This document shows, piece by piece, positions 48,501-57,166 of a stretch of DNA of 64,000 nt (position 1 is its first letter; each line of letters begins with the position of its first letter). A program made the translations under genes and the position numbers. Source of the stretch: Nocardioides conyzicola (GTDB lineage Bacteria; Actinomycetota; Actinomycetes; Propionibacteriales; Nocardioidaceae); NCBI RefSeq assembly GCF_039543825.1, contig NZ_BAABKM010000001.1:310001-374000 (forward strand), in the 5' to 3' direction. The notes beneath the pieces were generated by a model, which worked only from the letters and a program-made list of their open reading frames with translations, did not search any database and was not told where the DNA came from.

Positions 48501-48532
48501 ACCGTAGACCCGGACCTGAGTACCGGATGCAA
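48501..48532 (-). promoter_or_regulatory. MerR-type long-spacer promoter
   Basis: Minus-strand -35 TTGCAT (48527-48532) and -10 TACGGT (48501-48506) are 20 bp apart, the over-long spacer that MerR proteins untwist. The spacer holds a dyad CCGG-N9-CCGG (48510-48526) with GTAC/GGAC inner similarity. The first ATG of the operon is 6 bases from the -10, fitting leaderless transcription. Confidence 0.7.
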
Positions 48533-48643
48533 GTAGCGATCAGGAGCGGAGCCGAGGATGACGGCACCGATGAGAACAGACGCCGGCACCGGTCTGTGTA
48601 CGGTCCGGTGAAACGCGCCGCGCGCACCAGGGAGAGCAACGGG

Positions 48644-49213
48644 ATGAGACCACTGCGCTACTCGATCAACGTCACGCTCGACGGCTGCTGCCACCACGAG
48701 GCAGGGATCGCGCCGGACGAGGAGTCGATGGCCTTCTGGACCGCCGAGATGGGACGAGCCGACGGCCTCCTCTTCGGTCGGGTGACCTACGAGATGATGG
48801 AGTCGGCGTGGCGGCGACCGGCGACGGGCACGTGGCCCGAGTGGATGGACGAGTGGGAGGTCCCGTTCGCCGAGACCATCGACCGGACCAGGAAGTACGT
48901 CGTGTCGAGCACGCTGAGCGAGGTCGACTGGAACGCCGAGCTGGTGCAGGGCGACCTCGGCGAAGCGGTGCGGCGGCTCAAGCAGGAGCCGGGTGAGGGC
49001 CTGTTCGTCGGTGGCGTGACGCTCCCCCTGGCGTTGGCAGACCTGGGCCTGATCGACGAGTACCAGTTCCTGGTGCAGCCGGTCCTCGCCGGACACGGAC
49101 CGACCCTGCTCGCCGGCCTGCGCGAACGCATCCAGCTCGAGCTCGTGGACCGTCACGAGTTCCGGTCGGGGTCGGTCGCCCTGCGCTACCGGCCCGTGGG
49201 GTCACTCGCCTGA
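48644..49213 (+). CDS. Dihydrofolate reductase family protein (RibD-C fold)
   Basis: 189 residues. The N-terminal SINVTLDGCCHH, the central GRADGLLFGRVTYEMM and the C-terminal GLFVGGVTLPLALADLGLIDEY correspond to the RibD-C/YyaP type NADPH-dependent fold. Most such proteins have no assigned substrate. AGGGAG nine bases upstream supports the ATG at 48644. Stand-alone, divergent from the MerR operon. Confidence 0.88.
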   Translation: MRPLRYSINVTLDGCCHHEAGIAPDEESMAFWTAEMGRADGLLFGRVTYEMMESAWRRPATGTWPEWMDEWEVPFAETIDRTRKYVVSSTLSEVDWNAELVQGDLGEAVRRLKQEPGEGLFVGGVTLPLALADLGLIDEYQFLVQPVLAGHGPTLLAGLRERIQLELVDRHEFRSGSVALRYRPVGSLA

Positions 49214-49252
49214 CGCGGTTCGTCCCGGCAGCTCCTGGGCGACACTGGACAC

Positions 49253-49438
49253 ATGCGACGGCACCACCGGTGGGACGACGACGAGGACCGCCCCGAGCCT
49301 GACCTGACGGATCCCGCGACGGCCGCCGCGTTGGAGCGAGCCGCGCGCGATGTGCGCGCGGTCAAGCTGGTCCACCTGGGCCTGCTCGTCCTCGGGGTGG
49401 GCCTGCTCGCGCTGGCGCTGCTCCTCCTGGTGCGCTGA
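49253..49438 (+). CDS. Small single-pass membrane protein (61 aa)
   Basis: An acidic and His/Arg-rich N-terminal half (RRHHRWDDDEDRPEPD) precedes a C-terminal membrane helix (LVHLGLLVLGVGLLALALLL). Start ATG at 49253; the ribosome-binding site is weak. Found 39 bp past the reductase gene on the same strand. No family recognised. Confidence 0.6.
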   Translation: MRRHHRWDDDEDRPEPDLTDPATAAALERAARDVRAVKLVHLGLLVLGVGLLALALLLLVR

Positions 49439-49447
49439 CGCTCCGGC

Positions 49448-50695
49448 CTAGCACCTGCGGTGGAAGCTGACCGTGCCGTCGGGTTGGTGGGTCGTCTCGT
49501 ACGTCGGGTCGTGGGCTCGGGCGTGATGCCTCGGGCACAGGAGACCGCCGTTGGCCAGGTCCGTCGGGCCGTCGTCGGTCCAGCGGGTCCAGTGATGTCC
49601 GTGGCACATCCAGGGTGGCCAGTCGCAGCTCTCGGCGAGGCAGCCGCCGTCCCGGATGGCCAGCGCGGTCAGCTGGGCCTTGGTGAAGAACCGCTTGGCG
49701 CGGCCGACGTCGAGGACCTCGGACTTGCCGTTGAGGACGACGGGGAGGATCCGGGCGGTGCAGGCGAGTCGGCGGACCTGTGCGGGGCTGATGCGTTCGC
49801 CGGTGTCGAGGACCCCGGCCTTCTGCAGCTTGCCCGTCAACACGTCGAGGTCGATGTGGATCACGATGGTGGCGTCGGTGCCGCCGACCTTGGGCAGGTC
49901 ATTGGCGGAGATCCGTTCGATGAGTTCGGCGAACGCTCTCCCCATCCGCTCGGGTCCGGGGCGGCGTTCGACCCCTGGTCCGTGGGTGGCGGCCTGGTGC
50001 TTGGGCGCGGCGATCGCGAGGAGCATCTTCTTGAGCATTGCCGCCTGGACCGTCGGGAGCGTGAACCGGGCGTGGGTCTTGCCGTGCCCGTCGTCGGTCA
50101 TCGTCAGCCGGGTCGCTTGGGCTGCTTTGGCTTCCTCCTTCTCGAGGAGGTCGGCCTCGTGCTGGTCCGCGAGGTCCGGTGCCACCACTTCCAACAGGCG
50201 GCGGCCGAGGATCCGCAGCGTGTTCGCGTCGTGCTCGCTCGCGGCATCCACAAGATGACGCTCCGCGCGGATCACCAGATCCGGGTCCAGATCCTCGGGC
50301 AGCTCCTTCACGGCACGGACGATGACCTGGGCTTGCTCGACCCGCAGGTCACCAGCAGCGAGGGCGTCGCGGACGACGTCGTGGGTGTCGAGGTCGTAGC
50401 CGAGGTGCACCACCCCGGCCGCGGCCGACCGGGTGATCCTGGTCTGATGAGCGAGCCACGTCGCGGTCGACGTCGCACCGACGTCGGTGCCGACCTGCAG
50501 CTCGTCGGCGTGCCGCGCGACCCGCGCGCGGAGCTCCACGACCTGCGCCTCCAGCTTCGTCAGCTCCACCAAAGTAGAAGCGGCCTCGGCAGCGGTCATG
50601 GACCACACCGACGCGTCCACCACGGCGTCGGCAATGCCGCGCATCCGCGCGGTCGCCGTGGCCACCTGGTGGTGGGGTGTGGTCATCGCTGTCAT
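49448..50695 (-). CDS. DUF222 domain-containing HNH endonuclease-like protein
   Basis: About 415 residues. The N-terminal two thirds are the helical DUF222 region (LTKLEAQVVELRARVARHA; TWLAHQTRITRSAAAGVVHL). The C-terminal HNH site has CDWPPWMCHGHHW, then GGLLCPRHHARAHD. These proteins occur in many copies in actinomycetes and are often flanked by repeats, as here (50809-51067). Probably a DNA nuclease of unknown, perhaps selfish, role. The ATG at 50695 is chosen; a TTG at 50707 and an ATG at 50686 are alternatives. The opposite-strand reading of this region is a shadow. Confidence 0.88.
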   Translation of the reverse strand: MTAMTTPHHQVATATARMRGIADAVVDASVWSMTAAEAASTLVELTKLEAQVVELRARVARHADELQVGTDVGATSTATWLAHQTRITRSAAAGVVHLGYDLDTHDVVRDALAAGDLRVEQAQVIVRAVKELPEDLDPDLVIRAERHLVDAASEHDANTLRILGRRLLEVVAPDLADQHEADLLEKEEAKAAQATRLTMTDDGHGKTHARFTLPTVQAAMLKKMLLAIAAPKHQAATHGPGVERRPGPERMGRAFAELIERISANDLPKVGGTDATIVIHIDLDVLTGKLQKAGVLDTGERISPAQVRRLACTARILPVVLNGKSEVLDVGRAKRFFTKAQLTALAIRDGGCLAESCDWPPWMCHGHHWTRWTDDGPTDLANGGLLCPRHHARAHDPTYETTHQPDGTVSFHRRC

Positions 50696-50808
50696 GGCTC
50701 TAGCCAAGCACTGGCCACCGACAGTGAGTGGCCTCAGAAGGCCTTATCCACAGGGTTGTAGGTCACGAAAAGGTCACGATCCGATAGAGGGAGGGCGGTC
50801 GGCTTTCC

Positions 50809-50847
50809 GGGGTTTCGACACGGGCCTAGCGGCCCTGCTCAACCACC
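50809..50847. repeat. REP-like intergenic palindrome (GGTTTCGA...CTCAACCACC type)
   Basis: It begins GGTTTCGACACGG, ends GCTCAACCACC, and holds an inner stem GGGCC-TAGC-GGCCC (50822-50835). From memory, this closely matches a dispersed repeat common in Nocardioides and relatives. No gene covers it. Confidence 0.7.
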
Positions 50848-50880
50848 GGTGGCGGCTACCGCAAAGCCGGAATGCAACGC

Positions 50881-51067
50881 CAACCCGAGCGCGCCGTACC
50901 CGCGTTACTGCCTAGCGGCGACCGACCCGTGCGGACCCGCAGGCAACTGACAGTCGGGTGGCGCCGGCCGGAAAGACGGGAGGCGACCGCAACCCACCGC
51001 CCGCCGTACCCGCGTAAACTGCCTGTCGGCGGCCGACCCGAGCGGACCCGCAGGCGACTGACAGTCG
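50881..51067. repeat. Imperfect direct duplication of about 77 bp
   Basis: Copy 1 (50881-50956) and copy 2 (50990-51067) share the blocks GCCGTACCCGCGT, GCGGACCCGCAGGC and CTGACAGTCG in the same order, roughly 85 percent alike by eye. Both contain short inverted elements (CGACTG-A-CAGTCG in copy 2). The whole gap 50696-51085 holds no convincing gene. Confidence 0.8.
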
Positions 51068-51085
51068 ACAGGCCGCGGTGATCGC

Positions 51086-52201
51086 TCAGTAGACGACCAC
51101 CCCGCGCAGGTTGGTGCCGGCGTGCATGTCCTCGTACCCCTGCGCGATCTCGTCGAGCTTGTACGTCCGGGTCACGAGCTCGTCGAGCTTGAGGTTGCCC
51201 TCCTGGTAGAGCCGGAGCAGCTTGGGGATGTCGGTCTTCGGGTTGGAGGCGCCGAAGAGGGAGCCCTGGATCCGCTTCTGGAAGAGGGTGATGTCCGCGA
51301 GCGAGATCGGCGCACCGACCGCCTGGACGTCACCGAGGCCGGTCACGACGACCGTGCCGGCCTTGCGGATCGAGGCCATCGCCTGACCCAGGTGGTCGCC
51401 GGTGATGACGCCGACGGTGACGATGGCGGAGTCCGCGCCCTGGCCGTTGGTCAGCGACTGGGCGAGCTCGGTCGCCTCCTCCATCGAGGCGAGGGCGTCG
51501 GTGGCGCCGAGCTCCAGCGCCTTGGTCCGCTTGAGCTCGACGGGATCGACCGCGATCACGCGGGACGCACCCGCGTGCGCCGCACCCTGGACGGCGTTGA
51601 TGCCGATCCCGCCCACACCCATCACGATCACGACGTCGCCGGGGCGGACCTCGGCGGAGTTGACGGCCGAGCCCCAGCCGGTGCCGACACCGCACCCGAC
51701 CAGGCAGGCCTTATCGAGCGGGATGTCGTCGGCCACCTTCACGGCGGAGTCGACGGCCACGGTCGTCACCTGGGCGAAGGTGGAGATGCCGCACATCTGA
51801 CCGACCGGCTGACCCTCGTACGACAGCCGGAAGCTCGTCGGGTCGTCCCAGCGGGAGCCCATCAGCAGGGTGGCGCCGAGGTCGCAGAGGTTCTGCATGC
51901 CCCGTGAGCACCAGGTGCACTGGCCGCACGACGGGAGGAACGAGAAGACCACGTGGTCGCCCTCCTTCCACCCGGGCGTGTGCGGCCCGACGGCGCTCAC
52001 CACGCCGGCACCCTCGTGGCCACCGCAGAACGGGTAGACCCCGACGGGGATGTCACCGGTCGCGATGTGGTCGTCGGAGTGGCACAGCCCGGACGCCGTC
52101 ATCTCGACCTGGATCTCGCCCTGCCGCGGGTCCTCGACCTCCAGGTCGACCACCTCGTAGGTGCCCGGTGCCTCCTTGATGACCGCGCCTCGTGTGTGCA
52201 T
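51086..52201 (-). CDS. NDMA-dependent (mycofactocin-type) alcohol dehydrogenase
   Basis: 371-residue zinc-dependent MDR alcohol dehydrogenase. The catalytic zinc ligands are in SGLCHSDDH and GGHEGAGVV, the structural zinc in CGQCTWCSRGMQNLC, and the Rossmann motif is VMGVGGIGINAVQGA. The overall sequence is that of the NDMA-dependent class, which keeps its NAD tightly bound and is thought to pass electrons to mycofactocin. No mycofactocin synthesis genes are in the window. Likely oxidises a primary alcohol to aldehyde. Confidence 0.92.
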   Translation of the reverse strand: MHTRGAVIKEAPGTYEVVDLEVEDPRQGEIQVEMTASGLCHSDDHIATGDIPVGVYPFCGGHEGAGVVSAVGPHTPGWKEGDHVVFSFLPSCGQCTWCSRGMQNLCDLGATLLMGSRWDDPTSFRLSYEGQPVGQMCGISTFAQVTTVAVDSAVKVADDIPLDKACLVGCGVGTGWGSAVNSAEVRPGDVVIVMGVGGIGINAVQGAAHAGASRVIAVDPVELKRTKALELGATDALASMEEATELAQSLTNGQGADSAIVTVGVITGDHLGQAMASIRKAGTVVVTGLGDVQAVGAPISLADITLFQKRIQGSLFGASNPKTDIPKLLRLYQEGNLKLDELVTRTYKLDEIAQGYEDMHAGTNLRGVVVY

Positions 52202-52285
52202 CGTTCCTCCCGAAAGATCGTTGGCGTGACGGGCGTCACTCCTCGATCGTGCGCCGTTCCCGTTGGCGTCCGGTTGGTCCGCGCG

Positions 52286-53419
52286 TCAGGGCGCGTCGAT
52301 CAGCACGCACCGCGCGGCCTCGATGCTGCACCGCACCAGCCGTTCGACGGCACCGCCGTCACCGCCGTCGCCGACCACCGGCGAGACCAGGTAGTCGTCG
52401 TCCTCCCACGCCCACGACTCGACCCGGAAGCCCCACCCGGTCGGAGGACGGAGCGTCACCCGCCCGCTGCCGTCCAGCCGCTGCGCCTCGAGCGAGGGCA
52501 CCTCGGCCACCTCGCCGCCGAGCGTCCCGGGTGGCGTCCACGCCATCGACTGCGCGCCAGGACTGATCACCAGCGAGTCGTTGGCCGGCACGTCGCCGGT
52601 CTTCGTGATGACGCCCGCGTCCGAGATCGTCGCGAGGTACGGCGCGCCCTCCGCCCCGTCGGTGACGACCAGGCCCGCCGCCGTGCTCGCGACGACCACC
52701 TGGCCGGGCGCGGTCTTCGTCAGGTCCACCGTACTGCCGTCCAACCAAGGGAGCCACAGCACGGCGGACGCCGCGCCCTGCGCGATCACCCGTCCGTCAT
52801 CGGTGACCCCGCGCACGTACACCGGGTCCCCCGCCGCGGGGTCGCCGAGCTCGATCGGCGTGGCGCCCATCCCCTCGCCGCCGGGCCGGGTGTCGAACCC
52901 GGTGAGGTCACCCTCGTCGGTCCACCCCAGCACCTCGCCAACGTACCTGCCGTTGGGCGAGATCGCCGTCGACCCGATCAGGTCCTCCTCGATCGGGTGG
53001 GCCTCGGAGCTCTTGCCCCACCACCAGGTGTCACCCGCCCGGTGCGCCAGCCAACCGCCGGGGCCGGACTGCACCGACCACCAGTCGCCCGGCACCCGCT
53101 TCCCATCGACGTACAGCTTCTGCCCGAGGACGTACGGCGCCCTCGGCGCGGTCCTCGGGATGGGCACGTCCGACTCGACCTGGCCGTGCTTCGGTGGCGG
53201 CGGAGCCGGGTCGAGCTCGTGACTGCCTCCGCTGATCGCCTCGATCGCGACGGCGCAGCCCACGACCAGCAGCACGACCGCGGCGACGAGCAGGGCCTGC
53301 CAGTGCCGGGACGGGGAGCGTGGTGCCTCGCGGGGCAGGGCGGGCAACGGCGGGACCCGTACGCCGTCGGCGACCTGACGCAGCTCGCGGCCCAGGATCT
53401 CCTCGATGTCGACGGACAT
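52286..53419 (-). CDS. Single-pass membrane protein paired with SigE-type sigma factor
   Basis: 377 residues: a short cytosolic N-terminus (DIEEILGRELRQVADGVRV), one membrane helix (about 42-62, LLVAAVVLLVVGCAVAIEAI), then a large extracytoplasmic beta-rich domain. That domain has repeated Trp/Gly motifs (PGDWWSVQSG, AGDTWWWG) suggestive of a propeller. It begins one base after the sigma stop. Its layout fits an anti-sigma or co-regulator of the sigma, but no zinc-binding motif is present. Confidence 0.75.
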   Translation of the reverse strand: MSVDIEEILGRELRQVADGVRVPPLPALPREAPRSPSRHWQALLVAAVVLLVVGCAVAIEAISGGSHELDPAPPPPKHGQVESDVPIPRTAPRAPYVLGQKLYVDGKRVPGDWWSVQSGPGGWLAHRAGDTWWWGKSSEAHPIEEDLIGSTAISPNGRYVGEVLGWTDEGDLTGFDTRPGGEGMGATPIELGDPAAGDPVYVRGVTDDGRVIAQGAASAVLWLPWLDGSTVDLTKTAPGQVVVASTAAGLVVTDGAEGAPYLATISDAGVITKTGDVPANDSLVISPGAQSMAWTPPGTLGGEVAEVPSLEAQRLDGSGRVTLRPPTGWGFRVESWAWEDDDYLVSPVVGDGGDGGAVERLVRCSIEAARCVLIDAP

Positions 53420-53420
53420 G

Positions 53421-53933
53421 TCAGACCTCCTTCTCGGTGTCGAGCGCCGCACGCAACGCGTTCAGGGCACGGTGCGCGGTGGACTTCACGTTGCCGCGGG
53501 AGCAGCCGAGCGCGTCCGCGATCTCCTGCTCGCTGAGCTGCTCGTAGTAGCGCAGCACGATCACCGCGCGCTGCCGGGGCGGCAGTGACGTCACGTGCGG
53601 CCACAGCGTCATCCGGTCCTCGAGGCCGCTCGCGGGCGCCAGCACCGGCTCGGGCGGCTCGTCGGTGAGCACCTCGAGCCGCCGCTTCTGCGGCCGGCGC
53701 TCGGACAGGTAGGTGTTGGTGAGCATCCGGCGCAGGTACGCCGCCGGCGAGTCCGCCGCCTCGACCCGCGCCCAGGACCCGTGCGCCTTGACCAGCGTCT
53801 GCTGGGCGACGTCCTCGGCGTCGGCGTGGTTGCCGGTCAGCAGGTAGGCGTAGCGGTAGAGCGACGGCCACGCGCTGCCGGCGTACTCCTCGAACGTGGG
53901 CGCTTCAGCGCGCCCCGCTGCGGTGTGGACCAT
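53421..53933 (-). CDS. ECF sigma factor, SigE family (SigE50-like)
   Basis: 170 residues. Region 2: FEEYAGSAWPSLYRYAYLLTG and DAEDVAQQTLVKAHGSW. Region 4: LPPRQRAVIVLRYYEQLSEQEIADALGCSRGNVKS. This matches the actinobacterial SigE-family ECF group, usually paired with a membrane anti-sigma-like protein as here. Start ATG at 53933 with AGGTGAGGAG about 25 bases upstream. Target genes unknown; the pair is adjacent to the kdp locus, but no functional link is visible. Confidence 0.92.
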   Translation of the reverse strand: MVHTAAGRAEAPTFEEYAGSAWPSLYRYAYLLTGNHADAEDVAQQTLVKAHGSWARVEAADSPAAYLRRMLTNTYLSERRPQKRRLEVLTDEPPEPVLAPASGLEDRMTLWPHVTSLPPRQRAVIVLRYYEQLSEQEIADALGCSRGNVKSTAHRALNALRAALDTEKEV

Positions 53934-53987
53934 CCGAGACCAACCCCCTTCTCCTCACCTGACTCCGGGAGTGGACAGAAGGTTGCG

Positions 53988-54665
53988 TCAGGGCTCGAGG
54001 GTGTAGCCGAGCCCGGCGGTGGTGACGAGATGGACGGGGTGGGCCGGGTCCGCCTCGAGCTTGCGGCGCAGCTGGGCGGCGTACACGCGCAGGTAGTTGG
54101 TCTCGTGCTCGTACGACGGCCCCCAGACCTCGTGGAGCACCTGCTCGCGGGTGACGAGACGGCCGACGTTGCGGGCGAGGAGCTCCAGGAAGGACCACTC
54201 CGTGGGGGTCAGGCGTACGTCGACGCCGGCCCGCGAGACCCGCTTGCGGGCGAGGTCGATGACCAGGTCGCCGGCCACCACCTCGGTCGTCTCGGGGGCG
54301 CCCTCCTGCCCGCGCCGGACGGCGGCGCGCAGCCGGGCGAGCAGCTCGTTCATCGCGAACGGCTTGGTCACGTAGTCGTCGGCCCCGAGGTCGAGCGCCT
54401 CGACCTTGTCCTCGCCGTGCTGGCGCGCGGAGAGCACCACGATCGGCACCTTCGTCCAGCCGCGCAGGCCGGCCAGCACCTCGGTGCCGTCGATGTCGGG
54501 GAGCCCGAGGTCGAGCAGCACGACGTCGGGGTGCTCGGTCGCGGCCGCCTCCAGCGCGGACCGGCCGTCGGCCGCGGTGACCACCTCCCAGCCGTGGGCG
54601 CGCAGGTTGATCGCGAGCGCGCGCGCCAGCGCCGGCTCGTCGTCGACGACCAGGACCTTGCTCAT
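53988..54665 (-). CDS. kdpE: Response regulator KdpE
   Basis: 225 residues. Receiver domain with acidic pocket VVDDE (7-10) and phosphoacceptor D52 (VVLLDLGLPD). OmpR-type winged helix at the C-terminus (LTPTEWSFLELLARN and REQVLHEVWG). Activates kdpFABC when potassium is scarce. Coupled to kdpD by ATGA. The CTTGACG direct repeats before kdpF at 61533-61571 are the natural candidates for its binding site. Confidence 0.95.
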   Translation of the reverse strand: MSKVLVVDDEPALARALAINLRAHGWEVVTAADGRSALEAAATEHPDVVLLDLGLPDIDGTEVLAGLRGWTKVPIVVLSARQHGEDKVEALDLGADDYVTKPFAMNELLARLRAAVRRGQEGAPETTEVVAGDLVIDLARKRVSRAGVDVRLTPTEWSFLELLARNVGRLVTREQVLHEVWGPSYEHETNYLRVYAAQLRRKLEADPAHPVHLVTTAGLGYTLEP

Positions 54666-57166
54666 GCACTGGTCCGCGGGATCGACAGCACCATGGTCAG
54701 CCCTCCACCGGGAGTGTCCTCGGCGGACAGCGTGCCACCGACGGCCTCGGCGAGGCCGCGCGCCACGGCCAGACCGAGGCCGAGCCCGCCCGCGCTGGTG
54801 TCGCCGAGCCGCTGGAAGGGCTCGAACATCCGGCTCCGCCGGTCCTCCGGTACGCCGGGGCCGCGGTCGACGACCAGCACGTCGACGGTGTCCGGCAGGA
54901 CGTGGGCGAGCACCCGCACCGGCGTACCGCCCGACACGCGGACCGCGTTGGCGACCAGGTTGGCGACGACGCGCTCGATCAGCCCGGCGTCGGTGCGCAC
55001 CAGCGGCGCCGACTCGTCGAGCTCCAGCACCACGCTGCCCTCGGGCTGGCCGGCGACCGCGAGGGGCAGGATCTCCTCGAGGCTGCGGTCGCGGAGCACG
55101 GGGTGCAGCAGGCCGGACTCCAGCCGCGAGAGGTCGAGCAGGTTGTCGATGAGCCGCTCCAGCTGCTCGGTCGAGGAGTCGACGGCGGCGACCAGCTCCG
55201 CGCGGTCCGCCTCGTCGAGCGACCCGGACACCAGGCCGTCGACGGAGGCGCGCATCGTGGCGAGCGGTGTGCGCAGGTCGTGGGAGACGGCCCGGAGCAC
55301 CGACGTGCTGGTGGCCTCGGCGCGCTCGAGGGCGGCGGCGCGCTCCTCGCGCTCGCGGAGCCGGCGGTACTCCAGCACCAGCCCGGTCTGCACGGCGAAC
55401 CCCTCGAGCACCCGCTGGTCGGTCGCGCGCAGGGGCGAGCCGCAGAGGACGAGGACGTGGTCGTCGTCGACCTGCACCCGGGTGTCGCCGGCGTCCGGCT
55501 CGCAGGCGGGCGACGTGCCGCTGTCGGCGACGACGGTCCAGCCTGCGGGGCCGCGGGCGAGCAGCGCGACGGACTCCTGCCCGAACACCTCGCGGAGCCG
55601 CTCGACGATCGCCTCCGCGGTGTCCTGGCCGGTCAGCACCGAGCGCGACAGGGCACCGAGGGTGGCCGCCTCCGTCCGGGCGCGTACGGCGTCCGTCGCC
55701 CGCCGCGAGGCCCGGTCGACGACGGTCGCGACGCCGACGGCCACGGCCACGAACACCAGCAGGGCAACGAGGTTGGCGGGGTCGGAGATCGTGAGGTCGC
55801 GGACGGGCGGGGTGAAGAACCAGTTCATCAGCAGGAAGCCACCGAGCGCGGCGACCAGCGCGGGCACCAGCCCGCCGACCAGCGCCACGAGCACCGTGAC
55901 GGCGAGGAAGAGGAGCACGTCGAGCGGCAGCTGGTCGGGGTTGTCGGTCAGCCGCAGGACCAGCGTCAGCAGCAGCGGCAGGACCACGGAGAGCCCGAGA
56001 CCGACGACCTGGCGCCGGCGGCTGAGCGGCGAGAGGTACCACCGCGACCGGGCCGTGCGGGCCACCTCGCCGTGCGTGACGAGGTGGACGTCGATGGAGC
56101 CGGCGAGCGAGGCGATCCGGTCCCCCGTCGTACCGGTGAAGAGACGACGGACCCGGCCGTGCCGGGAGACGCCGACGACGACCATGGTCGCGTTGGCACC
56201 GGTCGCGAAGTCGACGACCGCGGCCGACACGTCCTCCCCCACGACCGAGTGGAAGGTGCCGCCGAGCGAGGCGACGAGCTGCTGCGCGCGGGCGATCCGG
56301 GTCTCGTCCGGGTTGGCGAGGCCGTCGTTGGCGATGACGTGGACGGCGAGCAGCTCGGAGCCGGCGGCGCGCTGGGCCAGCCGGGCGCCGCGACGCAGCA
56401 GCGTCTCGCTCTCGGGGCCGCCGGTGACCGCGACCACGATCCGCTCCTTGGCCGGCCACGGCGCCTCGATCCGGTGCGCGCGCCGGTAGTCGCCGAGCGC
56501 GTCGTCGACCCGGTCGGCCAGCCACAGCAGGGCGAGCTCGCGGAGAGCGGTCAGGTTGCCGACCCTGAAGTACGACGTGAGTGACGCGTCCACCTGCTCG
56601 GGCCGGTAGATGTTGCCGTGCGCCATCCGGCGGCGCAGCGCGTCCGGCGACATGTCGACGAGCTGAATCTGGTCGGCCGTGCGGACCACCTCGTCGGGCA
56701 CCGTCTCGCGCTGCCGGACGCCGGTGATCCGCTCCACCTCGTCGTTCAGGGACTCGAGGTGCTGGATGTTGACGGTGGTGATGACGTCGATGCCCGCGAC
56801 GCGCAGCCGCTCGACGTCCTCTGCCCGCTTCTCGGTCGTGCTGCCCGGCACGTTGGTGTGGGCGAGCTCGTCGACGCAGACCACGGCCGGGCGGCGTGCG
56901 AGCACCGCGTCGGTGTCCATCTCGGTGAAGGTCGTGCCGCGGTAGGAGACCTCCCGTCGCGGCACCACCTCGAGCCCGTCGAGCATGTCCGTCGTGTGCT
57001 CGCGACCGTGCGTCTCGACGTACCCGACCACCACGTCCGTGCCGCGCTCGCAGCGGCGGCGCGCCTCGGAGAGCATCGCGTAGGTCTTGCCGACGCCGGG
57101 CGCGGCGCCGAGGTAGACGGTGAGCCGCCCTCGGCGCCCGACCTGCGCATCGGCGTCCATGCTCAC
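54662..57166 (-). CDS. kdpD: Sensor histidine kinase KdpD
   Basis: 834-residue potassium sensor. The KdpD domain has Walker A GAAPGVGKT (20-28); a USP-like domain follows (VVVGVSRHGRVRRLFTGTTG). Then come the DUF4118 membrane block (about four helices), a GAF-like region, HisKA with RAVSHDLRTPLATM (His about 629) and the HATPase domain (VVDRGPGVPE). The start is GTG at 57166, in a GTGA overlap with kdpC. Acts with KdpE to turn on the potassium ATPase; expected also to bind c-di-AMP or a related signal in some relatives. Confidence 0.95.
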   Translation of the reverse strand: MSMDADAQVGRRGRLTVYLGAAPGVGKTYAMLSEARRRCERGTDVVVGYVETHGREHTTDMLDGLEVVPRREVSYRGTTFTEMDTDAVLARRPAVVCVDELAHTNVPGSTTEKRAEDVERLRVAGIDVITTVNIQHLESLNDEVERITGVRQRETVPDEVVRTADQIQLVDMSPDALRRRMAHGNIYRPEQVDASLTSYFRVGNLTALRELALLWLADRVDDALGDYRRAHRIEAPWPAKERIVVAVTGGPESETLLRRGARLAQRAAGSELLAVHVIANDGLANPDETRIARAQQLVASLGGTFHSVVGEDVSAAVVDFATGANATMVVVGVSRHGRVRRLFTGTTGDRIASLAGSIDVHLVTHGEVARTARSRWYLSPLSRRRQVVGLGLSVVLPLLLTLVLRLTDNPDQLPLDVLLFLAVTVLVALVGGLVPALVAALGGFLLMNWFFTPPVRDLTISDPANLVALLVFVAVAVGVATVVDRASRRATDAVRARTEAATLGALSRSVLTGQDTAEAIVERLREVFGQESVALLARGPAGWTVVADSGTSPACEPDAGDTRVQVDDDHVLVLCGSPLRATDQRVLEGFAVQTGLVLEYRRLREREERAAALERAEATSTSVLRAVSHDLRTPLATMRASVDGLVSGSLDEADRAELVAAVDSSTEQLERLIDNLLDLSRLESGLLHPVLRDRSLEEILPLAVAGQPEGSVVLELDESAPLVRTDAGLIERVVANLVANAVRVSGGTPVRVLAHVLPDTVDVLVVDRGPGVPEDRRSRMFEPFQRLGDTSAGGLGLGLAVARGLAEAVGGTLSAEDTPGGGLTMVLSIPRTSA

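Noticed and set aside
50809..51067. Possible insertion-sequence remnant from direct and inverted repeats.
   Set aside because: No transposase fragment or clear terminal inverted repeats with target duplication were found; described as dispersed repeats instead.
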